Assembly (NCBI GenBank): GCA_942490535.1 | Contig: CALNXQ010000004.1 | Coordinates: 124,001 to 188,000, forward strand | Reading direction: 5' to 3' | DNA from: JAEINY01 sp942490535 | Lineage (GTDB): Bacteria > Bacteroidota > Bacteroidia > Bacteroidales > Marinilabiliaceae | Length of the DNA: 64,000 bases | In this document: positions 28,835 to 36,399 of the stretch, in pieces | Numbering within the stretch: the first letter of the stretch is position 1 | How the letters are laid out: each line of letters begins with the position of its first letter | Notes under the pieces: generated by a model | What the model saw: the letters and a program-made list of their open reading frames with translations, nothing else | The model's database searches: none | Told to the model about the DNA's origin: nothing | Translations under genes and position numbers: made by a program

Positions 28835-31303
28835 TTAAAATTGACTTAAAATTCGATCCAGTTCCACGTCATCGGCTACCAGCACTTGTCGGGCCTTACT
28901 GCCTTCGAATGGACCCACAATACCAGCTGCTTCCAGTTGGTCAATGATTCGTCCGGCACGGTTATAGCCAATGGAGAAACGCCGTTGAATGAGTGATGTG
29001 GATCCGGATTGATTAGCTACCACTACCCGGGCCGCATCATCAAACATCTGATCGCGTTTGCTCATGTCAATGTCTCCGGCTTCACTGCTGCTTTCTGCAC
29101 CATGATAATCAGGTAGCATAAAGGCAGAGGTATAGCCGCGCTGTTGGCCGATAAAATCAGTTATCTCTTCCACTTCAGGAGTATCCACAAAGGCACACTG
29201 CACGCGCACCAGGTCACTGCCTTGCGAAATCAACATATCGCCGCGACCAATTAACTGGTTAGCACCCGGTGAATCCAGAATGGTACGGGAGTCGATCATG
29301 GATGCCACTTTAAAGGCGACTCGTGTTGGGAAGTTGGCTTTAATCACACCGGTAATAATATTGGTGGATGGTCGCTGCGTGGCAATGATCATGTGAATAC
29401 CTACTGCACGGGCCAACTGCGCAATACGGGCAATGGGCATTTCTACCTCTTTACCGGCCGTCATGATCAAATCGGCAAACTCATCAATGATTACCACGAT
29501 GTAAGGCAGGAAACGATGTCCCTTTTCGGGGTTCAGCTGCCGCTTGACAAATTTGTGGTTGTATTCTTTAATGTTTCTGGCATGAGCCGACTTCAATAAC
29601 TCGTATCGATCATCCATTTCAATGGTGAGCGAGTTGAGAGTGTTCACTACTTTTTGCACATCAGTGATGATGGCATCGTCGTCATTGCCCATTTTTGCTA
29701 AAAAGTGACGCTCTATCTTTGAGTAGATGTTAAGTTCCACTTTCTTAGGGTCAACCATTACGAATTTCAATTGCGACGGATGTTTTTTGTAAAGTAAAGA
29801 GGTGATAATCGCATTTAATCCTACTGATTTTCCTTGGCCGGTTGCACCGGCTACCAACATGTGCGGAGCCTTGGCCAAATCCAATACAAACGTTTCGTTG
29901 GATATGGTTTTTCCCAAAGCGATGGGTAACTCATATTTGGTATGCTGAAATTTCTTTGCTGAAATAATGGAGCGCATGGACACAATCTCGGCTTCTGAAT
30001 TGGGCACTTCAATTCCTATGGTACCGCGTCCCGGGATGGGGGCGATAATCCGAATGCCTAAAGCTGCCAGCGAAAGGGCAATGTCATCTTCAAGGTTTTT
30101 AATTTTGGAGATACGAACACCCGGTGCCGGCACAATTTCATATAAAGTGATGGTTGGCCCAACGGTCGCTTTTATATTTTTGATCTGGATTTTGTAATCT
30201 TCCAGTGTTTTAACAATCTTATTTTTGTTGGCAATCAGTTCCGCTTCGCCAACCTCACCGGCACCACCTTTATGATCTTCCAATAATTCCAGGGTCGGAA
30301 ATTGGTAGGAAGATAAATCCAGCGTTGGGTCATAATCTTCTAATGGTTCATTGTCTGTTTCATCATAACTCTCTTCCTCTTCCTGATGCTTTTCAATGGT
30401 CAAATTCAAATCAAATTCGTCATTGGCTGTTTCCGAATGGGGATCTACTTCGGGGGAGAATTCGATTTCCATCCCCTGACTAAGCAATGGTTCGGGCTGC
30501 TGTTCACTTTCCAAATCCGGGATCGGTTCTGTAGGCAACTCAACAATGGGTTCCGGAGCTAGTATTTCCGCTTCAGGTTCATCAGGTGTGTTATTTTGCA
30601 CTTCTGCTAATGATGGAAATACTTCTGTTGCGCTTGACTCAGGAGAGGTTTGTTCTTCCTGGCTGGTAGCGGTTTCCTTTTTAGGAAGACCCCGTTTCAT
30701 CAGGTGATAAAACTGTTCAAAGGTGACCGATAAGTAAATAATCAGTCCGGTAAGTACAACAATCGCGGTACCAACCATGCCGATCGCGGCTTGCAGCCAT
30801 TTGCTGATGAAGAATCCATGGGTGCCGCCAAGCAATAAAAATTGATCATCGGTATTTGAAATAAACAGGAATCCCATGGTTACCGATAACCAGACGGTAA
30901 TAAAAAAGCTGTGGAGAACCGTCTTTTTCAATGGTAATATCCGGGCTCCCAATAAACGGAAACCCAGGACAAACAGAATTACAACCATGGCAAAGGCCGC
31001 AATACCAACGCCTTGATTAATGAAGGCGTCGGCCAGGTAAGCACCGGTTTTTCCGGTCCAGTTTTTAACGGTGATATCGGAATCCCTTACCAAATCCCAC
31101 CAACTCAGGTCAAATTTACTTTTATCGGCAAAACCTGTAAAAAGAAAAGAGAAGAAGGCCAACAGTAAATAGAATGCAAAACCAACGGTTAGAATCCCGC
31201 TGATAAAGCGTAACTTAAATTCTTTCAGACTGTCGGTCCAGTGCTTAAATTTTTGGGTAAATGGTACTCTGGGTGGTTTTGTTGTTTTTTTCTTTTTGGC
31301 CAT
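28835..31303 (-). CDS. ftsK: DNA translocase FtsK/SpoIIIE
   Basis: An 822-aa divisome DNA pump. Four hydrophobic segments lie in the first 200 residues. A Pro/Glu-rich linker follows (about 205-335). The motor domain has Walker A GATGQGKS (about 486-493) and Walker B VVIIDEFADLI. The C-terminal winged-helix gamma domain (RRFSIGYNRAGRIIDQLEAAG) reads orienting DNA sequences. It clears chromosome ends, including dif, from the septum. ATG 31303 was chosen over a TTG 36 bp upstream because the basic AKKKKTTKPP segment is a normal N-terminus. Shorter than E. coli FtsK (1329 aa), as is usual in this phylum. Confidence 0.96.
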   Translation of the reverse strand: MAKKKKTTKPPRVPFTQKFKHWTDSLKEFKLRFISGILTVGFAFYLLLAFFSFLFTGFADKSKFDLSWWDLVRDSDITVKNWTGKTGAYLADAFINQGVGIAAFAMVVILFVLGFRLLGARILPLKKTVLHSFFITVWLSVTMGFLFISNTDDQFLLLGGTHGFFISKWLQAAIGMVGTAIVVLTGLIIYLSVTFEQFYHLMKRGLPKKETATSQEEQTSPESSATEVFPSLAEVQNNTPDEPEAEILAPEPIVELPTEPIPDLESEQQPEPLLSQGMEIEFSPEVDPHSETANDEFDLNLTIEKHQEEEESYDETDNEPLEDYDPTLDLSSYQFPTLELLEDHKGGAGEVGEAELIANKNKIVKTLEDYKIQIKNIKATVGPTITLYEIVPAPGVRISKIKNLEDDIALSLAALGIRIIAPIPGRGTIGIEVPNSEAEIVSMRSIISAKKFQHTKYELPIALGKTISNETFVLDLAKAPHMLVAGATGQGKSVGLNAIITSLLYKKHPSQLKFVMVDPKKVELNIYSKIERHFLAKMGNDDDAIITDVQKVVNTLNSLTIEMDDRYELLKSAHARNIKEYNHKFVKRQLNPEKGHRFLPYIVVIIDEFADLIMTAGKEVEMPIARIAQLARAVGIHMIIATQRPSTNIITGVIKANFPTRVAFKVASMIDSRTILDSPGANQLIGRGDMLISQGSDLVRVQCAFVDTPEVEEITDFIGQQRGYTSAFMLPDYHGAESSSEAGDIDMSKRDQMFDDAARVVVANQSGSTSLIQRRFSIGYNRAGRIIDQLEAAGIVGPFEGSKARQVLVADDVELDRILSQF

Positions 31304-31424
31304 ACGTCTTCGGATTGTCTCTGTGAGATTCGACAACAAAAATAATAAAAGCCCTTCCCAAAACTCAGGAAAAGTTCAATTTCTTTAATTTGACAAAGGG
31401 GGTAAAGAAGTAATGATCTTTAAA

Positions 31425-32108
31425 CTATTGAAGTAACGTTAGGACTAAATCTTTTATTTCATCCCGTTCGGTATTTTTATACGTTTCGGGCAGATGAAAT
31501 TCATGGCTATCTACCTTCTCAATACTTACTTTTTGGGCTTTAAAAAGCAGCTGCATATTCTGGTATTCCATACTAAATTCCAGCATTAATCCGGGTACTT
31601 GAGAAAAAGGGGAGTGCCGGTTAGGGCTTGATATATTGATCTCCTTTGAAAAATAGACCTCAATATCGGGTGCTGATTTATCCTCAAAGTACAAGACCGC
31701 TTTGGTACAGGTGATACCGGCAATGTTTTTGGTTGAATCATTAAAAACTTCCAGCTTGGAAGGTCCCAAGTCATTAAAAAGAAAGAGTTTTTCATTTTGC
31801 TCCATGGAATAAAAGAGCTTTTTATCGAATATTTTAAAAAGCGTAAAACAAGTGTCACCTCCCGACCGGGAGATAAATTCCAGGTTATAAATGTTGAATT
31901 CGCCCTTAAATTTCAATTTAAAATGGTCATCCTTATAATACGTGACCATTTCCTTGGGTAAAAAGGCGGTAAATCCCTTTTGATCGGCTTGTTGGGGGTA
32001 TTCGATGGCATAGGTTACAACGCCCTCATTTTTGGAGGAATTAGTTACTATGTTGCAGCCGGATAGGATCAACAGTATACTGATGAATGTGAGTAGAGTT
32101 TTTATCAT
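31425..32108 (-). CDS. GLPGLI/DUF4412-like lipoprotein
   Basis: A 227-aa predicted lipoprotein with signal sequence IKTLLTFISILLILSGC, lipidation Cys in LSGC. The mature part is beta-rich and contains QVPGLMLEFSM, which resembles the GLPGLIL signature of a Bacteroidota family of unknown function, followed by FKAQKVSIEKVD. ATG 32108 was chosen because a -7 element (TACTTTTG, 32149-32156 minus) lies 40 bp upstream, which makes the longer frame to 32213 impossible from that promoter. It lies upstream of ftsK but about 120 bp away. Function unknown. Confidence 0.75.
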   Translation of the reverse strand: MIKTLLTFISILLILSGCNIVTNSSKNEGVVTYAIEYPQQADQKGFTAFLPKEMVTYYKDDHFKLKFKGEFNIYNLEFISRSGGDTCFTLFKIFDKKLFYSMEQNEKLFLFNDLGPSKLEVFNDSTKNIAGITCTKAVLYFEDKSAPDIEVYFSKEINISSPNRHSPFSQVPGLMLEFSMEYQNMQLLFKAQKVSIEKVDSHEFHLPETYKNTERDEIKDLVLTLLQ

Positions 32109-32148
32109 GCCTGGTTGTTTCTCCACATCTGTAGAGAATGTTCGATGC

Positions 32149-32156
32149 CAAAAGTA
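32149..32156 (-). promoter_or_regulatory. -7 element of the GLPGLI-like gene
   Basis: TACTTTTG on the minus strand. It decides the start codon of the downstream lipoprotein gene. Confidence 0.55.
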
Positions 32157-32389
32157 ATAAGATTCCTTTTGAGATAGTACCTTCTTCATAAGGGAAAAGC
32201 TAGGTTTTGTCAAAAATAACGCGCTGTTCGGGCTAATTTCTGATTATTACCTTGTAAATAGCCTTGACCTTGCTTTCATAATGTAACCGATGATTAAAAT
32301 CATTTGTAGCCTGTTTAAAAAGTCGTTATATCGCGTTTAAGAAGACCTAAATAATAATAACCAAGTAATCTTTAATTAAAGAAGAGTCT

Positions 32390-33376
32390 ATGAGCAAATT
32401 AGCAGTTATTGCTCTTGGCGGAAACGCCTTGTTAAGGGCCAATCAGGTTGGCACCATTGACGAACAAGAGCAAAATACAACAGATACCCTTGAGAATATC
32501 GTATTCTTGCTGAAGGAAGGATATAATGTGGTGATTTCGCATGGTAACGGACCGCAAGTGGGAAATATAGTCATGCGTAATGATGCCGGTGAGCAAATGT
32601 ATAACATCCCTCAAATGCCGTTAGATGTATGTGTGGCTGATTCTCAGGGTGGAATCGGTTACATGATTGAGCGGGCTTTGAAAAATGTGTTGAAGAAGCA
32701 CGGTATTCAAAGAAACGTATTGACATTGATGACGACTGTAGAGGTAGATATCAATGATCCGGCGTTTAAAAATCCAACCAAGCGGATTGGTAAAATGGTA
32801 TCCAAAGAGGAGGCTGATAAATTAGCGGCTGAAAAGAAATGGGTATTTAAAGAGGAGCAAAAAGAAAACGGTGGTTTCCGTCGTGTCGTGCCTTCGCCTC
32901 AGCCAAAGGATATCATGAACTGGGAAGTGGTGGAAAACAATGCCCGCCAGGGTACCATTGTGATTGCCGTTGGTGGTGGTGGCGTACCTGTATATTATGA
33001 CGAAAAAGGCGATTTGCGCCCGGCTGAAGCTGTTATCGATAAGGATTTAGCATCCTCAGTATTAGCGCGTCAAATCAAAGCAGATCGTTTTTACATATTG
33101 ACGGATGTACCTTTTGTATATGCTAACTTTGGTAAACCGGATCAAAAAGTTTTAGAATTTTTGGATATCAATGATACCAAAAATTACCTGGAAGCTGGTA
33201 CCTTTGGAGAAGGAAGTATGGCACCTAAAATTAACGCAGCTCTTCAGTTTGTTGAAGGAGGCGGTGAAATGAGCGTTATCACGGAGTCTAAGAAATTAGA
33301 AGATAAGGCCTATGGTACCAAAATTACAAAGGATTACGAAGAAGCCGATTTGCGTAAATACGATAATGTTAAATAA
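32390..33376 (+). CDS. arcC: Carbamate kinase
   Basis: A 328-aa enzyme of the amino-acid kinase fold that makes ATP from carbamoyl phosphate and ADP (the catabolic direction). Family motifs are VIALGGNALL at the N-terminus, VVISHGNGPQVGN, QGGIGYMI, FRRVVPSPQP, IVIAVGGGGVPV, and FGEGSMAPKINAA near the C-terminus. Length is as expected (about 310-330). It precedes the carbamoyltransferase gene by 20 bp, forming a two-gene catabolic unit. Arginine deiminase, the usual third partner, is not present here. Confidence 0.95.
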   Translation: MSKLAVIALGGNALLRANQVGTIDEQEQNTTDTLENIVFLLKEGYNVVISHGNGPQVGNIVMRNDAGEQMYNIPQMPLDVCVADSQGGIGYMIERALKNVLKKHGIQRNVLTLMTTVEVDINDPAFKNPTKRIGKMVSKEEADKLAAEKKWVFKEEQKENGGFRRVVPSPQPKDIMNWEVVENNARQGTIVIAVGGGGVPVYYDEKGDLRPAEAVIDKDLASSVLARQIKADRFYILTDVPFVYANFGKPDQKVLEFLDINDTKNYLEAGTFGEGSMAPKINAALQFVEGGGEMSVITESKKLEDKAYGTKITKDYEEADLRKYDNVK

Positions 33377-33396
33377 CCTATAAAAACAGAAGAAGA

Positions 33397-34398
33397 ATGG
33401 CTTTCAATTTGAAAAACCGAAATTTCCTGAAATTATTGGATTTTTCTCAGGAAGAAATCAAATTTCTATTAAAACTTGCTCAAGATCTTAAAGCAGCCAA
33501 GTATGCCGGTATCGAGCAACCTCGTATGACCGGAAAAAACATTGCGTTGATCTTCGAAAAGGCATCTACCCGCACGCGTTGTGCCTTTGAAGTGGCAGCC
33601 CACGATCAGGGTGCGCACGTAACTTACTTAGGGCCTTCCGGATCTCAGATTGGTTACAAAGAATCAATGAAAGATACAGCTCGTGTTTTGGGACGTATGT
33701 ACGATGGTATTGAGTACCGTGGTTACGGTCAGGAAATCGTTGAAGAGTTGGCTGAGTATGCAGGTGTACCTGTCTGGAATGGTTTAACAGACGAATTCCA
33801 CCCAACACAGATTTTGGCTGACTTTTTAACCATGATGGAGCATTCCAGTGTACCTTTGAATCAGGTATCTTATGCTTACTTAGGTGATGCCCGTAACAAC
33901 ATGGCTAACTCATTGTTAGTGGGTGGTGCTATCATGGGTATGGATGTACGTATCGTAGGTCCTAAGTCATTGCAGCCAGATGCTGAATTGGTGAAGAGAT
34001 GTGAAGCTATTGCTGAACTGTCAGGTGCTAACATCACCATTACTGATGATGTGAAAACAGGTGTGGAAGGATGTGATTTCTTGTATACTGATGTTTGGGT
34101 ATCCATGGGTGAAGCCGATGAAGTATGGAAAGAGCGTATTGAATTGTTGAGCCCTTACCAAATTAATGCGAAAGCAATGGAATTGACAGGCAATCCAAAT
34201 TGCAAGTTCTTGCATTGTTTACCTGCTTTCCACAACCGCGAAACAAAAGTGGGTGAGGAAATTTTCCAGAAATTTGGTTTAGATGGCATGGAAGTAACTG
34301 AAGAGGTATTTGAATCGCCTGCTTCAATTGTATTCGATCAGGCTGAAAATCGCATGCACACTATTAAAGCGGTTATGGTAGCTACTTTAGGTGCATAA
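33397..34398 (+). CDS. arcB: Ornithine carbamoyltransferase, catabolic type
   Basis: A 333-aa transferase that interconverts citrulline plus phosphate with ornithine plus carbamoyl phosphate. The carbamoyl-phosphate site is KASTRTR (about residues 55-61). Further motifs are HPTQILADFLT, YLGDARNNMANSL and HCLPAFHNRETKVG. The start AFNLKNRNFLKLLDFS and the overall pattern resemble the catabolic ArcB of Pseudomonas (recalled), rather than the N-acetyl- or succinylornithine enzymes used for arginine synthesis in many Bacteroidota. It follows arcC directly, and a terminator ends the unit. Confidence 0.92.
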   Translation: MAFNLKNRNFLKLLDFSQEEIKFLLKLAQDLKAAKYAGIEQPRMTGKNIALIFEKASTRTRCAFEVAAHDQGAHVTYLGPSGSQIGYKESMKDTARVLGRMYDGIEYRGYGQEIVEELAEYAGVPVWNGLTDEFHPTQILADFLTMMEHSSVPLNQVSYAYLGDARNNMANSLLVGGAIMGMDVRIVGPKSLQPDAELVKRCEAIAELSGANITITDDVKTGVEGCDFLYTDVWVSMGEADEVWKERIELLSPYQINAKAMELTGNPNCKFLHCLPAFHNRETKVGEEIFQKFGLDGMEVTEEVFESPASIVFDQAENRMHTIKAVMVATLGA

Positions 34399-34420
34399 TT
34401 CGCAATAAATAATATTTGTT

Positions 34421-34452
34421 AGGGTATCTCCTTGGGGAGATGCCCTTTTTTA
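34421..34452 (+). terminator. Terminator of arcCB
   Basis: Stem AGGGTATCTCC (34421-34431) with GGAGATGCCCT (34436-34446), one wobble pair, then a T run. Confidence 0.88.
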
Positions 34453-34837
34453 TCCTTCCAAAACACCTACTACATCGCCCATATTTCCTGTATAAAAATA
34501 ACAATCCACCTCTGTATAGGGAAACACAAATAGCTTCTTTTTTACCCGTCAAGCTTTACTTCCTCATTCTATTTCGATAAATTTAATAGAGTCAAATAAA
34601 TGTCCATAGGAAGTGGAACTGCTGAATAGTGTTCTGAGTATTTATTGCTTTAGTGAATGTCCAGTTGCCAGGTGCGATTGTTCCTGAATGAACGTTCGGA
34701 TGCATTTGGCGTAATCTTTTTCTCGCATTCATTTCATTTTAAAGAAAGTGTGTGTTCTATGCATTTTCTGTTTCTACTGTTTTTACGAAGATCAAAGATG
34801 TTTAATAATCGACATGTAAAATTAAAATGATTCAATT
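34453..34837. other. Intergenic stretch before the FIST gene pair
   Basis: About 385 bp without an open frame of note. I see no consensus promoter or hairpin that I can support. Confidence 0.4.
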
Positions 34838-35050
34838 ATGGGACAAGCAAAACAATTGATTAATGAGCTCATCGAGAAGAAAGCTCAGGGCAACACCTTT
34901 CAGGTCAGTAATATCAAGCTGAAGTTGATTTTTAAAGGCATTATACCCGATCAGATTACCGATGAAACGGAAGATACAGAGGAATTGATTTCAAAAATTT
35001 ACGAGGTCGCTGCTAATTTTAATATCAAACTGTCTAACCATAAAAACTAA
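34838..35050 (+). CDS. Small protein of unknown function coupled to FIST
   Basis: A 70-aa soluble protein. Helix-forming stretches (GQAKQLINELIEKKAQG and TEELISKIYEVAANFNIKL) flank a short basic strand (NIKLKLIFKGIIPDQI). I do not recognise a family. Its TAA stop shares one base with the ATG of the FIST gene (TAATG at 35048-35052), a strong sign of translational coupling and of a functional link. It could be a regulator or partner of the FIST sensor. The spacing and codon use look like a real gene. Confidence 0.75.
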   Translation: MGQAKQLINELIEKKAQGNTFQVSNIKLKLIFKGIIPDQITDETEDTEELISKIYEVAANFNIKLSNHKN

Positions 35051-36165
35051 TGAATATGAAAGCATGTACAGCCTATTCAACCAAAAAAACGGTTCGCGAA
35101 ATAGTTGCAGATATCAGGAATCAGTTAGGCGACTTTAATGCCCGCTTAATTCAGTTTTATGCCACGTCAATGGTTGATCCAAAGCAAATTAGTCTGGAAA
35201 TGAAAAAAGCATTTCCGGCCGTGCCGATGATTGGTTGCAGCACTGCGGGTGAGATTGTTACCGGAAAAATGCTGGATCAGTCGGTGGTGGTGATGGCTTT
35301 TGGAGATGAAATTGTAGCCGACTGTAAAATTGAAATCCTCACTGGAATTAGTCAGTTAAAGGATCAGGTTGATGTGGCATTTGATTCCTTTGGGCGGTAC
35401 TATAAACAGCATATGGCTGAGTTAAATACCCAAGAATATGTGGGGTTAGTACTAATTGATGGATTGAGCATTCAAGAGGAGCGAATCAATGAACGCATCG
35501 GCGATTTAACCAACATTACGTTCATAGGAGGTTCGGCGGGTGATGATCTGGCCTTTCAAAAAACCTATATTTATGTAAATGGTCAGGCTTACACCGATGC
35601 GGCTGTTTTAGTAGTGATTAAGAGTAGTGCTAAGTTTGATGTGATCAAAACACAAAGCTTTCGTGCCACCGCTAAAAAGGCACGCATCACGAAAGCCGAT
35701 GAGCAGAGCCGGAAAGTGATAGAAATCAATAATCAACCGGCTGTTCAGGGATATGCTGAGCTGCTTGGGAAAAGAGAGGATGAAGTGTCTGCAGCCTTCT
35801 TTTCAAGTCCATTGGGCTTGGAATTTGAAAACGATTATTATGTCCGCAGTCCGCAAAAAGCAGACGGTGATTCAATCGTATTTTACTGTGCCATAAAAGA
35901 AGGTATGGAGCTGAGTTTGCTCCAATCTACTGACATTGTCACCGATACCCGGCAGGCCATTGATGATAAATTGAAGGAGTTTGGAGCGATTTCGGCCATT
36001 GTGAATTTTAACTGCATTTTGCGGACGGTTGAATTGAAGCAAAAACGACAGACCGAGGCCTATGGCGGACTTTTTAAAGACACACCTACCATCGGATTCA
36101 GTACTTACGGCGAAAGTTACATTGGACATATCAATCAAACGGCAACGATGTTGGTGTTCAATTAA
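35050..36165 (+). CDS. FIST N- and C-domain sensory protein
   Basis: A 371-aa protein with a FIST_N domain (about 25-215; MVDPKQISLEMKKAFPAVPMIGCSTAGEI and NITFIGGSAGDDL are typical) and a FIST_C domain (about 215-355; NQPAVQGYAELLGKRED, NFNCILRTVELKQ, GFSTYGESYIGHINQTATMLV). FIST domains are thought to bind small ligands, possibly amino acids, and often sit beside signal-transduction genes. No kinase or cyclase gene is adjacent here. No signal peptide or membrane helix is seen, so it is probably cytosolic. It overlaps the upstream small gene by one base; a hairpin terminator follows. Confidence 0.92.
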   Translation: MNMKACTAYSTKKTVREIVADIRNQLGDFNARLIQFYATSMVDPKQISLEMKKAFPAVPMIGCSTAGEIVTGKMLDQSVVVMAFGDEIVADCKIEILTGISQLKDQVDVAFDSFGRYYKQHMAELNTQEYVGLVLIDGLSIQEERINERIGDLTNITFIGGSAGDDLAFQKTYIYVNGQAYTDAAVLVVIKSSAKFDVIKTQSFRATAKKARITKADEQSRKVIEINNQPAVQGYAELLGKREDEVSAAFFSSPLGLEFENDYYVRSPQKADGDSIVFYCAIKEGMELSLLQSTDIVTDTRQAIDDKLKEFGAISAIVNFNCILRTVELKQKRQTEAYGGLFKDTPTIGFSTYGESYIGHINQTATMLVFN

Positions 36166-36189
36166 GTTCTGGTTTTTGGTTCTTGCGCC

Positions 36190-36221
36190 AGGGTGCTTCC
36201 GTAAGGGAGTGCCCTTTTTTG
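36190..36221 (+). terminator. Terminator of the FIST pair
   Basis: Stem AGGGTGCTTCC (36190-36200) with GGGAGTGCCCT (36205-36215), three wobble pairs, followed by TTTTTT. Confidence 0.75.
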
Positions 36222-36335
36222 AAGCATGATGTTATAAATTCCGAGCATTTAGGCAGACTCAAATTCGGGTCAGATCATTTTGATTAAAGGAATCTTCACT
36301 GGCACAATACAGTTTGGGGTTGCAGAAAGAAAACA

Positions 36336-36357
36336 CCCAGCCTGAAAACAGGCTGGG
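36336..36357 (-). terminator. Terminator of the GH92 gene
   Basis: A perfect 9-bp stem, CCCAGCCTG (36336-36344) with CAGGCTGGG (36349-36357), A4 loop. On the minus strand it is followed by TGTTTTCTTTC. Confidence 0.8.
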
Positions 36358-36399
36358 CGCAGTGAAATGGCAGGAGAGCCTTTCTCCTGTTTGTTCAAC

